The translations under genes were made by a program, and so were the position numbers. A stretch of 64,000 nt of DNA. Source: an uncultured Bacteroidia bacterium (GTDB taxonomy: Bacteria > Bacteroidota > Bacteroidia > Bacteroidales > F082). The first letter of the stretch is position 1. Every line of letters begins with the position of its first letter. Positions 1-7,558 of the stretch are shown here, one piece after another. Location: contig CACYHP010000001.1 in assembly GCA_902774295.1 (NCBI GenBank), positions 1-64,000 on the forward strand. The letters are read 5' to 3'. Below the pieces are notes generated by a model. It made no database searches. It had not been told where the DNA came from and worked only from the letters and a program-made list of their open reading frames with translations.

Positions 1-93
1 ATTGGCTCATTGCTTTCAAAGAACTTGCAACCTCCATCTCTGTCGATTGCGGATGCAAAAGTACACACTTTTTTATTCCGCGCAACACTTTTT
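1..93 (-). promoter_or_regulatory. Putative rRNA operon promoter and leader, transcribing off the left edge
   Basis: Read on the minus strand there is a TTG box, exactly 19 nt, then TACTTTTG (minus-strand reading of 56-63), which fits the Bacteroidota -33/-7 promoter (TTG-N19-21-TAnnTTTG). About 35 nt further on is GTTCTTTGAAA (15-25), the boxA-like antitermination sequence that lies in the leader of Bacteroidota 16S rRNA genes. I infer that an rRNA operon begins just left of the window. The rRNA itself is not visible. Confidence 0.72.
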
Positions 94-167
94 TGAAAAT
101 TTTTTTTAATTATTTTTTGACGATTGATTTTCAATAGGTTGCAAGGGGAAAATTTTCCAGAAGGGAC

Positions 168-208
168 AAAAATCAGTCTGGAAGCCGGCTTCTAAGGCCT
201 GATTTTTT
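168..208 (-). terminator. Terminator-like hairpin between DUF1573 gene and the rRNA promoter
   Basis: An outer stem of AAAAATCAG (168-176) pairs with CTGATTTTT (199-207), and an inner perfect palindrome GAAGCCGGCTTC lies at 181-192. A/T runs on both sides let it act in either direction. It probably ends the minus-strand DUF1573 transcript before the rRNA promoter. Confidence 0.6.
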
Positions 209-294
209 GCCCCTCCTTCCAAAATTTCTACGCCACTATGATAATAAAAGATGAAAAAATCGATATTTTGGGGAAATTTTTTGTGGTTTTAAGA

Positions 295-348
295 CCATGC
301 AAAATAGCGAATCTTTGAAATAAAATTTCCAGAACGCCTTTTGCATGG
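295..348 (-). other. Long stem-loop just after the DUF1573 stop codon
   Basis: CCATGCAAAA (295-304) pairs perfectly with TTTTGCATGG (339-348). The loop holds a smaller hairpin GAAAT-AAA-ATTTC (about 317-329). It lies 11 bp past the stop of the minus-strand gene and could be a 3'-end stabilising or attenuating structure. No T-run follows, so it is not a classical terminator. The rest of 209-358 shows nothing else recognisable. Confidence 0.45.
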
Positions 349-358
349 CCATTAAAAA

Positions 359-739
359 CTACTCGTTCCCCTCAGAAACTATTCCCATAATGGTCAGTTT
401 CACCTCTTTATTTTCAAGAGCATTGGAGAAAACAGTGACGGTTTCGGTAAACGCACCGGGTTTCTGAGTGTCTTTGTAAATAACTTTGATCTTGCCTGTC
501 TGGCCTGGAAGTATCGGTTCCATTGGACCTTCGACAAGAATGCTACCAACAGACGGTTGTAAATTGGTCAACATAAGAGGATCGCTTCCTGTGTTTTCAA
601 AATAGAATTCGCATGAAGCGTCACCATTAATAATAACTTCTCCGAAATCATAAACGGTTTCGTTGAATTTGATTTCCTGAGAAAATCCTATGCCGCACAT
701 CAAAAAGAATGCGCCAAGCATTACAAATAACTTTTTCAT
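359..739 (-). CDS. DUF1573 domain secreted protein
   Basis: A 126-residue protein with an N-terminal signal peptide (hydrophobic stretch MLGAFFLMCGIGFS, cleavage expected before QEIKF) and one DUF1573 immunoglobulin-like domain. Seen: the order typical of the family, Y-DFG-I, F-NTGSDPL, ILPGQTGKIKVIY, PG-F-TVTVFSN. DUF1573 proteins in Bacteroidota are secreted or periplasmic with no agreed function. Odd: where the family usually has an SCGC-like cysteine motif after the PL(I/M) strand, this protein reads QPSVGS, so both cysteines are gone. The start is ATG 739; an in-frame TTG nine bases upstream is less likely. A TATTTTTG -7 box lies upstream at 789-796. Confidence 0.82.
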   Translation of the reverse strand: MKKLFVMLGAFFLMCGIGFSQEIKFNETVYDFGEVIINGDASCEFYFENTGSDPLMLTNLQPSVGSILVEGPMEPILPGQTGKIKVIYKDTQKPGAFTETVTVFSNALENKEVKLTIMGIVSEGNE

Positions 740-788
740 TTTGTTCAATTTTAATTAATACTAAAGTTTATTGAAGATCTTCAGGGCA

Positions 789-796
789 CAAAAATA
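789..796 (-). promoter_or_regulatory. -7 box of DUF1573 gene promoter
   Basis: The minus strand reads TATTTTTG (TAnnTTTG consensus), with a TTG about 22 nt upstream near 819-821. Predicted transcription start is about 45 nt before ATG 739. Confidence 0.5.
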
Positions 797-888
797 ATAG
801 TAAAAAACCACAATCTTTCAAAAATAATTGGCAATTTTGAGCAACCTTATGATTAAACGAATTGATTTTCAGTAGTTTAAATGATTCA

Positions 889-1983
889 TCAGCAATAGAC
901 ATCGCCGAAATATCCCATCAAAAACTCTCTGATATCACTTTCGGTTTTGAGAGTTTCTTTGATAAGAACCAGTCTTTTATGGGCTGCCTGATACGATATT
1001 TTCATCAAAACAGCTATTTCTATAATTGAAAAACCGAGCAGACAAAGACAACAGTACGTAATATTATCACCTTTTACACCCAAATCTTCAACGAGCAAAG
1101 TCGAGAAATCGGGGAAACAATGGTTGGCATTATTGCTCAAAAACGAATTCTCCCTATTGTCCAAAGCACAGTCATAACAATCGGTTATGGTTTTGCGGCT
1201 CACATTACGTTTTGAAAGCCTTTCTTTCAACGAAATGCATATCTCACAATTTTCAAAATCGTTCAAACGCGCGGCAAAAGATATGCCTCCGCCCTTACTT
1301 CTTGCTTTTTCAATATAGTTTTTATGGCTTTCTATACTTTTCCTAATCAAATCAATTTCATTATCCTTACGTTTTCTATACCTTATTGATATATAAAGAG
1401 ATGCCACCACAAAAACAAATACCGCACTCAAAACGTAATAATTCAACGTTTTTTTCCTAATTTGTTCTTCATCAATTAGTTCATTATTATAAAAAACATA
1501 AGCAAAACACTTGTCTAATTCATTGTATATCTGTCTTTTCAATGCTTTTGATTCACAAGATTCCAAAGCTTGAAGATAATTTGACACTGCTTCTTGATAA
1601 TTGCCGTTTTCAAATTCATAAATTCCAAAATAATAATACAATTTCGCTTTTTGATACGATAGTTTATCATTTCTCGGATATAAATTTGATATGCTGTCGT
1701 AATAATTTGCTGATGTTTGAAAGTCGACATCATCTTTCCAGCAATCATTCAGATAATAAGCTTCGGCTTTAAGTAATTGATATTCAGAATAATAAGCAAT
1801 ATCTTCTGCCTTAAGGTCAAGCATTGAATCAGATTCAAGCAATGCCAGCGCCTCTGATGGATTGTTTTTCATCTTTTTCCTAACAGTCCGAAACGCCTTA
1901 GCCTGACGCCAATTACCATGCTTGTTATAACAAGCAAAAAGTGCCAAAACAACAAAACAAATTATAACAAATCGTATCTTCAT
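889..1983 (-). CDS. TPR lipoprotein-type regulator with transmembrane helix and C-terminal HTH
   Basis: A 364-residue protein. Seen: signal sequence with lipobox-like LFAC at residues 15-18; an N-terminal half of helical repeats of TPR type (for example YYFGIYEFENGNYQEAVSNY, around 115-135); one strong membrane helix at about 182-199 (LSAVFVFVVASLYISI); a basic coiled-coil linker; and a C-terminal region (about 305-345) reading YCCLCLLGFSIIEIAVLM and KISYQAAHKRL, which looks like a LuxR-type helix-turn-helix. This architecture (periplasmic TPRs, one membrane pass, cytoplasmic HTH) is common in Bacteroidales as one-component membrane regulators; the signal is unknown. The -7 box sits so close to the ATG that the transcript may be leaderless. 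Confidence 0.72.
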   Translation of the reverse strand: MKIRFVIICFVVLALFACYNKHGNWRQAKAFRTVRKKMKNNPSEALALLESDSMLDLKAEDIAYYSEYQLLKAEAYYLNDCWKDDVDFQTSANYYDSISNLYPRNDKLSYQKAKLYYYFGIYEFENGNYQEAVSNYLQALESCESKALKRQIYNELDKCFAYVFYNNELIDEEQIRKKTLNYYVLSAVFVFVVASLYISIRYRKRKDNEIDLIRKSIESHKNYIEKARSKGGGISFAARLNDFENCEICISLKERLSKRNVSRKTITDCYDCALDNRENSFLSNNANHCFPDFSTLLVEDLGVKGDNITYCCLCLLGFSIIEIAVLMKISYQAAHKRLVLIKETLKTESDIREFLMGYFGDVYC

Positions 1984-1987
1984 AATG

Positions 1988-1995
1988 CAAAGATA
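1988..1995 (-). promoter_or_regulatory. -7 box abutting the start of the TPR/HTH regulator
   Basis: The minus strand reads TATCTTTG, followed by only four bases and then the ATG at 1983. With the usual 5-7 nt from -7 box to transcription start, the mRNA would begin at or within the start codon. Confidence 0.5.
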
Positions 1996-2010
1996 CTAAA
2001 AAAAATGAAA

Positions 2011-2060
2011 AAAGCTATAATCAGACTATTAAAAGTTAGTTTTATACTGATTATAGCTTT
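2011..2060 (-). terminator. Terminator of tRNA-Pro
   Basis: A perfect 14-bp stem, AAAGCTATAATCAG (2011-2024) with CTGATTATAGCTTT (2047-2060) and a 22-nt loop. On the minus strand it lies 9 bp after the tRNA and is followed by a T-rich run. Confidence 0.72.
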
Positions 2061-2069
2061 AAAAAAACG

Positions 2070-2143
2070 TCGGAGCAGCCCGACTCGAACGGGCGACCGC
2101 TTGCACCCCATGCAAGAATGCTAGCCAACTGCACCATGCCCCG
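2070..2143 (-). tRNA. tRNA-Pro (anticodon GGG)
   Basis: A full cloverleaf folds on the minus strand: acceptor CGGGGCA/TGCTCCG (one G-T pair), D-stem GTGC/GCAT, anticodon stem CTTGC/GCAAG with loop ATGGGGT, T-stem GCCCG/CGGGC with loop TTCGAGT, discriminator A. The anticodon GGG is at 2107-2109. CCA is not encoded. A strong terminator follows. Confidence 0.95.
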
Positions 2144-2197
2144 AAAGCTTTCGCGCTGCAAAATTACAACTTTTTTGAATACAATCACTATATTAAT

Positions 2198-2428
2198 CAT
2201 TTTTAATGTCCTTCGCAGAAAAACGACCTACCACAGGGTACTGAGAACAATTCGAATATAGAATTTGTAATTAAACATTTTTAATGCCATTTGCAGAAAA
2301 ACGACCTACCACAGGGTACTGAGAACAATTCGAATATAGAATTTGTAATTAAACATTTTTAATGCCATTTGCAGAAATACGACTTACCACAGGGTACTGA
2401 GAGTATTTCGAAAAGGGCATTAAAAATG
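2198..2428. repeat. Triple 78-bp tandem repeat ending in inverted termini
   Basis: Three units begin at 2198, 2276 and 2354, a constant 78-bp period. Units 1 and 2 are nearly identical; unit 3 diverges after about 50 bp. Unit 3 starts with CATTTTTAATGCC (2354-2366) and ends with its exact inverse GGCATTAAAAATG (2416-2428), so the last copy is a 75-bp element with 13-bp inverted ends. Each unit also contains the dyad TACC-ACAG-GGTA. Spacers are absent, so it is not a CRISPR array. No open frame is conserved across the units. This fills most of the gap between tRNA-Pro and trxB. Confidence 0.9.
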
Positions 2429-2461
2429 TCCATAAAAACCTCATACATTGTTTATTTTTTT

Positions 2462-2490
2462 GAGATTTCTCCACTTCGGTCGAAATGACG
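2462..2490. repeat. Dispersed repeat, partial copy (GATTTCTCC...CGAAATGACG)
   Basis: A half-copy of the interspersed palindromic repeat also seen near 10385, 33213, 34451, 37136 and 60540. It lies across the place where the -33 element of the trxB promoter would be. Confidence 0.75.
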
Positions 2491-2503
2491 TCAAAAAAAA
2501 TAC

Positions 2504-2511
2504 TATCTTTG
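2504..2511 (+). promoter_or_regulatory. -7 box of trxB promoter
   Basis: TATCTTTG matches TAnnTTTG and lies 34 bp before the trxB ATG. No good -33 TTG is visible at the expected distance, where the dispersed repeat sits. Confidence 0.55.
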
Positions 2512-2545
2512 CAAAAAAATTAAAACAACACCTTATTATATTAAT

Positions 2546-3487
2546 ATGGAACACATTCAATGTCTTATTCTCGGCTCAGGCCCTGCAGGTTACACCACTG
2601 CAATCTATACTGGCCGCGCCGATATAAAAACTGTCATTTATGAAGGACCGCTCACTGGCGGACAGCTGACACAGACAACAGAGATTGAGAACTTCCCGGG
2701 CTATCCGGAAGGCATACAGGGCAACCAGATGATGGACGACCTGCGCCGTCAGGCCGAACGCTTCGGCACAGAGTTCCGCATGGGCTCGATTATCGAAGTC
2801 GACGCTTCAAAACGTCCTTTCCACTGCAAGTCAGACTTCGGCGACGAGCTTCTGGCTGACGTCATCGTCGTGGCAACAGGAGCATCGGCACGTTATCTCG
2901 GCCTTGAGACTGAAGAGCAGTTCAAAGGCGGCGGCGTGTCGGCATGCGCCACATGCGACGGCTACTTCTACCGCGGCAAGGACGTGGCAGTGGTCGGAGG
3001 CGGCGACACCGCTTGCGAAGACGCGACATATCTCGCTCATCTCTGCAACAAAGTGTATATGATAGTGCGCCGCGACGTGCTCCGCGCCTCAAAAGCAATG
3101 CAGCACCGCGTGATGAACACCCCTAACATCGAGATCCTCTGGAACACCAACACTAAAGAACTGTTCGGCGAAGTCAGCGGATTCATGAGCACACTGCAAG
3201 GCGCTAAAGTGGTCAACAACAAGACCGGCGAAGAACGCACACTGAAAATCGACGGCTTCTTCGAGGCTATCGGTCATGTGCCAAATACCGACGTTTTCAA
3301 GGGAATACTTGAAATGGACGAGACAGGTTACATCATCACCAAGCCAAAGTCGACTGCAACAAGCGTGGAAGGAATCTTCGCAGCAGGCGACTGCCAGGAC
3401 AAGACCTACCGCCAAGCTATCGTGGCAGCAGGCACCGGCGCCATGGCAGGTATCGAAGTGGAACGCTTCCTGATGGAAAACCGTTAA
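2546..3487 (+). CDS. trxB: Thioredoxin-disulfide reductase
   Basis: A 313-residue flavoprotein, the usual length for low-molecular-weight bacterial thioredoxin reductase, which passes electrons from NADPH through FAD to thioredoxin in the cytoplasm. Seen: N-terminal FAD-binding GSGPAGYTTAIYTGRA (10-25), redox-active CATC (134-137) in the SACATCDGYF context, NADPH-binding GGGDTACEDATYLA, and the C-terminal FAD motif AAGDCQDKTYRQAIVAAGTGAMAG. All catalytic elements are intact. It stands alone behind its own promoter. Confidence 0.97.
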   Translation: MEHIQCLILGSGPAGYTTAIYTGRADIKTVIYEGPLTGGQLTQTTEIENFPGYPEGIQGNQMMDDLRRQAERFGTEFRMGSIIEVDASKRPFHCKSDFGDELLADVIVVATGASARYLGLETEEQFKGGGVSACATCDGYFYRGKDVAVVGGGDTACEDATYLAHLCNKVYMIVRRDVLRASKAMQHRVMNTPNIEILWNTNTKELFGEVSGFMSTLQGAKVVNNKTGEERTLKIDGFFEAIGHVPNTDVFKGILEMDETGYIITKPKSTATSVEGIFAAGDCQDKTYRQAIVAAGTGAMAGIEVERFLMENR

Positions 3488-3552
3488 GACGTTTCAACAT
3501 CGAAAAATGTCATTTCAGTTAGAAAACAATTTAATTATCGGACATAAAAGTA

Positions 3553-3560
3553 TATTTTTG
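3553..3560 (+). promoter_or_regulatory. -7 box of the LytS-type kinase gene
   Basis: TATTTTTG lies 20 bp before ATG 3581. A GTG at 3560 in the same frame overlaps this box, which argues against the GTG as the start. Confidence 0.55.
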
Positions 3561-3580
3561 TGTCCGATAAGTTTATAGTT

Positions 3581-4648
3581 ATGAAGAAAAAAACTGCACC
3601 TGAGTATCTCCCGATGAAAACTGTTGCCATCGTGGCAATCATCATCAGCCTTGGCTTCCACGTCATCATGATGTTGTCGTTTTTCTTTGGAAATACACTG
3701 TTTTCCAGCGAGATAGTCAACTTATACCCACATCATTTCAACATCTGGAGATTCCTTTATTTCACCACAACAAGCTATATAATAGTTTTTCTGATACTCA
3801 TTTACAATAGAAGGATTTTAAGTTTTTCATATAAAAACAAATATATCGAATTGACACTCATCGTGTTAGGCTCATTGCTAATCGCGGCGGTATTCGGTAT
3901 CGGATTTGTTTACACCAGAGCGGCATTAGCGCCAATCCATCCTAAACCTGAGTTTTTATATAACGTGATGAAGGACAGTTTGGTGAGAGACTTGACCATG
4001 TCGGCCGTGGTTCTCATTGTGGTTCAATTACTTAGGTCGCAGTATTATCAGAAAACCATAGCCGTTGAAAATGAGGCGTTGCGTTCAGAAAACCTCCTGA
4101 CACGTTTCGAGGCACTGAAGAGCCAACTCGACCCGCATTTTCTGTTCAATTCTTTAAATACTTTGCAGTCGCTCATTACTTTAGATACAGAAAAAGCTGA
4201 AAATTACCTTCAACAGCTGTCGTCAGTGCTTCGTTACACCCTGCAAAATAAGGAAGTTATCAGCTTGGAAGAAGAGTTGAAATGCGTTCATTCATATTGT
4301 GAGATGATGCAGATTCGCTACGGCGAAAACTTGAAATTTGAATTTAATATTGATGCTAAATATAACAATTCCAGCGTTTTACCGTTATCATTACAGTCAC
4401 TGATAGAGAACTCTGTGAAACACAATGTGATTTCATCAAAGCAGCCTCTTGTGGTGACGGTGGCTACGGGCGACAACAGCATCTCTGTGTCAAACCCGAT
4501 ACAGGCAAAGGCGACACCTGAGGAAAGCAATGGCATAGGGCTGGCGAACCTGACGGAGCGTTATCGTCTGAAATGGAATAAAACAGTTGAAATCACTGAC
4601 AACGGAAGCACATTCTGCGTGAAACTTCCATTAGTACAAAATGATTGA
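3581..4648 (+). CDS. Sensor histidine kinase, LytS/YehU (His_kinase) family
   Basis: A 355-residue membrane kinase. Seen: four predicted membrane helices in the first about 155 residues, a short coiled coil, then the family signature QLDPHFLFNSLNTLQSLI with the phospho-accepting histidine near residue 186, and a C-terminal ATPase domain with an N-box (LQSLIENSVKHN) and GIGLANLTERY. In this family the histidine motif sits in the PF06580 domain and the partner is a LytTR regulator, which is exactly what follows 2 bp downstream. The start is ATG 3581, downstream of the -7 box. The ligand is unknown. Confidence 0.9.
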   Translation: MKKKTAPEYLPMKTVAIVAIIISLGFHVIMMLSFFFGNTLFSSEIVNLYPHHFNIWRFLYFTTTSYIIVFLILIYNRRILSFSYKNKYIELTLIVLGSLLIAAVFGIGFVYTRAALAPIHPKPEFLYNVMKDSLVRDLTMSAVVLIVVQLLRSQYYQKTIAVENEALRSENLLTRFEALKSQLDPHFLFNSLNTLQSLITLDTEKAENYLQQLSSVLRYTLQNKEVISLEEELKCVHSYCEMMQIRYGENLKFEFNIDAKYNNSSVLPLSLQSLIENSVKHNVISSKQPLVVTVATGDNSISVSNPIQAKATPEESNGIGLANLTERYRLKWNKTVEITDNGSTFCVKLPLVQND

Positions 4649-4650
4649 TT

Positions 4651-5409
4651 ATGAAGGCTTTAATTATCGAAGACGAGGTCTTGGCAGCACAGTCGCTGCA
4701 AAAACTGATAACCGAAGTGGCACCCGACACCGAGGTCATTGCTACTTTGCAGTCGATAGAGGAAAGCGTGGCATGGTTTGACGAAAACCCCATGCCTGAC
4801 TTGGTTTTCATGGATATACACCTCGCCGACGGCTCGTCGTTCGCTATCTTCGAACAGGTTCAGATCACCTGCCCTATCATTTTCACCACCGCTTACGATG
4901 AATATGCGCTTAAAGCCTTTGAAGTCAGCAGCATAGACTATCTTTTGAAGCCTATCAACCGCAATGATTTGACACGCGCAATGAACAAATTCAACGCTCT
5001 TGTGGGTGAAAAATCGAACAACAACGAGGCTATCGATGCTCTTATGCGCCAAATTGGGATGAAAAAGAACTACAAATCATGCTTCCTTGTGCCTGAGCGT
5101 GACAAACTCATCCCGTTAGCAACCGCCAACATCGCATATTTCTACATCGATACAAAGACGGTGAAAGCCATCACTTTGGACGAGCACACCTATTACATGA
5201 GCCAGACTCTGGACGACATCATGCTGCAGCTCAATCCCGACGACTTTTTCCGTGCAAACCGACAGTTTATCGTTTCGCGCAAAGCTGTTAAAGATTTGAC
5301 GATATGGTTTGGTAATAAATTATCGCTCAATCTATCAGTCAAGATACCTGAGCAGATAATAATAAGCAAAGCAAAAGTAAGTGAATTTAAAAATTGGTTC
5401 TCAAAATGA
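4651..5409 (+). CDS. LytTR-family response regulator
   Basis: A 252-residue cytoplasmic regulator. Seen: an N-terminal receiver domain with acidic pocket ED (7-8), phospho-acceptor D55 in LVFMDIHLADG, conserved T80 and K100 (YLLKP), then a C-terminal LytTR DNA-binding domain (about 145-250) containing FFRANRQFIVSRKAV. The start ATG 4651 is 2 bp after the kinase stop, so the two are co-translated as a signalling pair. The last codons are encoded by one arm of a perfect terminator stem. Target promoters are not evident. Confidence 0.93.
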   Translation: MKALIIEDEVLAAQSLQKLITEVAPDTEVIATLQSIEESVAWFDENPMPDLVFMDIHLADGSSFAIFEQVQITCPIIFTTAYDEYALKAFEVSSIDYLLKPINRNDLTRAMNKFNALVGEKSNNNEAIDALMRQIGMKKNYKSCFLVPERDKLIPLATANIAYFYIDTKTVKAITLDEHTYYMSQTLDDIMLQLNPDDFFRANRQFIVSRKAVKDLTIWFGNKLSLNLSVKIPEQIIISKAKVSEFKNWFSK

Positions 5410-5420
5410 GAACCAATTTT
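5390..5420. terminator. Bidirectional terminator partly inside the LytTR coding sequence
   Basis: A perfect 14-bp stem with a 3-nt AAA loop: 5390-5403 pairs with 5407-5420. The left arm encodes the last residues of the response regulator, the TGA stop (5407-5409) is in the right arm, and the S46 peptidase stop on the other strand is 2 bp beyond. It can end both converging transcripts. Confidence 0.8.
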
Positions 5421-5421
5421 G

Positions 5422-7554
5422 TTATTCAATAATAGTTAATTCGTCAATTATATTCTTGACGCCACCTACTTTTTCAAGACACCATAATAAATAACGTGCA
5501 TCCATGCAGATGGTGCGTTGCACCTTTTGTTCGAACATGATGTCGCCGCTCATGGCTTCCCAGTTGCCGTCGAAAGCAAGGCCGATAAGCTCGCCTTCAC
5601 CATTGATGACAGGGCTTCCTGAGTTACCGCCGGTGATGTCGTTGGTGGTGATGAAGTTCACGATAAGCTGTCCGTTTTCGTCAGCATAACGGCCGTAATC
5701 GCGGGCTTCGTAGAGATCGCGCACATCCTGTGGGATGTCGAACTCCCAGTTGCCAGGGATGTATTTAGCCATCACGCCGTCCATTGTGGTGTAATAGTTA
5801 TAATTGACAGCGTCAGCGCCTTTGTAAGGCTCCACTGTGCCGTAAGTAAGACGCATTGTGAAGTTGGCATCCGGGTAGAAATTACGCTCAGTCTGCATCT
5901 CCATGAGGCCTTTCATATAAAGACGCTCGCCGGCATTACCGATAATCCCTGCCTCTTCATACAAAGGATAAACCACATTGGCATAAGTGCTGATGATATC
6001 CATCGTCAAGGCAAAAATAGGATCTTTGTCGAGTTTCTTAGGTTTTTCAAGCCATTTCTCGAGTTTTGCCTGGTCAACGAAGATTGATTTTTCGAATGCT
6101 TTTGTGACCCATTCGGTAAAGTCGCCATTATTCTTGGCACCAATCTCAGCAATCATCAAGGGGACATATCTGTCGATATCTTTGTAGAAAAGGTTAAGCA
6201 AAGCGATGGTAACATCCATATCGAGAGCCTTGTCGTAGTCTTTGAAGAACGTGGCTGTCTGTGCTTTCAAACCTTCTGCCACCTTAGCGATATCTTCTTT
6301 TGAGGCTTTCTCGTTGAGCATATTATTGATTCTGATGAATCTACGTGAGAAAGAAACAGCCTCGCCGCCGTTCCATCCTGCTTCGCGCAGATATGTCATA
6401 GGCATCACGATATCGTCTAAGATAGCCCATTTCTCTTGGATTTGATCAAAAATATCGCCATAGACCATCTGGCGTGACGGGTCTTCAAACACCCACTCGC
6501 GGAAGTCTTTTTCCTGCTCTAAACGTCTGTCGTACACATGGTTACGCACCAACTGTTTCTGCTGACCGATGGCATATTTCCAATAATTTGACACGCCAGC
6601 CTGTTTTGAAGCGTATTTGATAAACACTTCCTGGTCGGCATCCATGTGCTTGCGGTACTCGTTGAGCTTGGTGGTGCGGCAGTTGATGATAGCCGGGCAG
6701 TCTGACTCAATGAGGTTCTTCACTGTGTAAGATGTTGAGTATCTGTCGGTTGAGCCCGGATAACCCATAATCATGGCATAGTCACCCTGTTTCACACCTT
6801 TGATATTGATTGGCAGATAGTGTTTCGACTGCATTGGGATGTTGCTTTCGCTATATTTTGCTGGCTTTCCGTCGCGGTCGGTATACACCCTGAAGATGTT
6901 GAAGTCGCCTTTGTGGCGTGGCCATGTCCAGTTGTCGGTGTCGGCGCCGTATTTGCCGATGCCCCATGGTGGGCAGCACACGAGACGCACATCGCGATAC
7001 ACGTCATATTCAAAAAGAATGTATTGGTTTCCTGAATAGAATGGCACTATTTCGATGGTGACATCGCGTTCGCCCTGACGTTCTTTGATAATCTTTTCGA
7101 TGTTATTGTCTATTACCTCGCTGCGTGTCTCTTCATCGGTTACGCCTTCGAGAACCAACTCTGTCACGTCTTCTACATTCGCCAGGAACGACACTGTCAG
7201 GCCTGGATTCGGCAGCTCTTCAGCCTTGCTGTAAGCCCAGAAACCGTCGGTGAGGTAGTCGTGCTCCACTGTTGCGTGTTTCTGCACATAGCTCAATCCG
7301 CAGTGATGGTTAGTAAGCAAAAGGCCTTCCGGAGAGATGAGTTCGCCGGTGCAGCCGCCGCCAAATTGCACGATGGCATCCTTCAGACTCGGCTGGTTGA
7401 GGTTGAAAATCTGTTCGGCAGTGAGCTTGCATCCAAGCTGCTGCATCTCTTGAAGGCTCTGGCCGCTGAGGTTGTAAGGCAGCCACATTCCTTCATCTGC
7501 TTTAGCGCATAAAACGCTAATAATCAATGTAATAGCTAAAAATACTCGTTTCAT
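5422..7554 (-). CDS. S46 family dipeptidyl-peptidase, DPP7-like
   Basis: A 710-residue secreted serine peptidase (signal MKRVFLAITLIISVLCAKA, mature N-terminus DEGMWLPYNL). S46 enzymes remove dipeptides from peptide N-termini in the periplasm and are a hallmark of peptide-using Bacteroidota. Seen: chymotrypsin-like triad candidates H84 (TNHHCG), D217 (WPRHKGDF) and S645 (GGNSGSPV). The residue 18 after the serine is G663 in FDGNWE. DPP7-type enzymes (hydrophobic P1) have Gly there, while DPP11 (Asp/Glu P1) has Arg, so I assign DPP7-like specificity by inference. The start at 7554 gives a clean signal peptide; an upstream in-frame start would overlap the previous gene. It follows the PrsW gene by 4 bp. 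Confidence 0.93.
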   Translation of the reverse strand: MKRVFLAITLIISVLCAKADEGMWLPYNLSGQSLQEMQQLGCKLTAEQIFNLNQPSLKDAIVQFGGGCTGELISPEGLLLTNHHCGLSYVQKHATVEHDYLTDGFWAYSKAEELPNPGLTVSFLANVEDVTELVLEGVTDEETRSEVIDNNIEKIIKERQGERDVTIEIVPFYSGNQYILFEYDVYRDVRLVCCPPWGIGKYGADTDNWTWPRHKGDFNIFRVYTDRDGKPAKYSESNIPMQSKHYLPINIKGVKQGDYAMIMGYPGSTDRYSTSYTVKNLIESDCPAIINCRTTKLNEYRKHMDADQEVFIKYASKQAGVSNYWKYAIGQQKQLVRNHVYDRRLEQEKDFREWVFEDPSRQMVYGDIFDQIQEKWAILDDIVMPMTYLREAGWNGGEAVSFSRRFIRINNMLNEKASKEDIAKVAEGLKAQTATFFKDYDKALDMDVTIALLNLFYKDIDRYVPLMIAEIGAKNNGDFTEWVTKAFEKSIFVDQAKLEKWLEKPKKLDKDPIFALTMDIISTYANVVYPLYEEAGIIGNAGERLYMKGLMEMQTERNFYPDANFTMRLTYGTVEPYKGADAVNYNYYTTMDGVMAKYIPGNWEFDIPQDVRDLYEARDYGRYADENGQLIVNFITTNDITGGNSGSPVINGEGELIGLAFDGNWEAMSGDIMFEQKVQRTICMDARYLLWCLEKVGGVKNIIDELTIIE

Positions 7555-7558
7555 TTTA

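Noticed and set aside
2198..2428. CRISPR array
   Set aside because: The 78-bp units are directly joined without unique spacers, and there are no cas genes.
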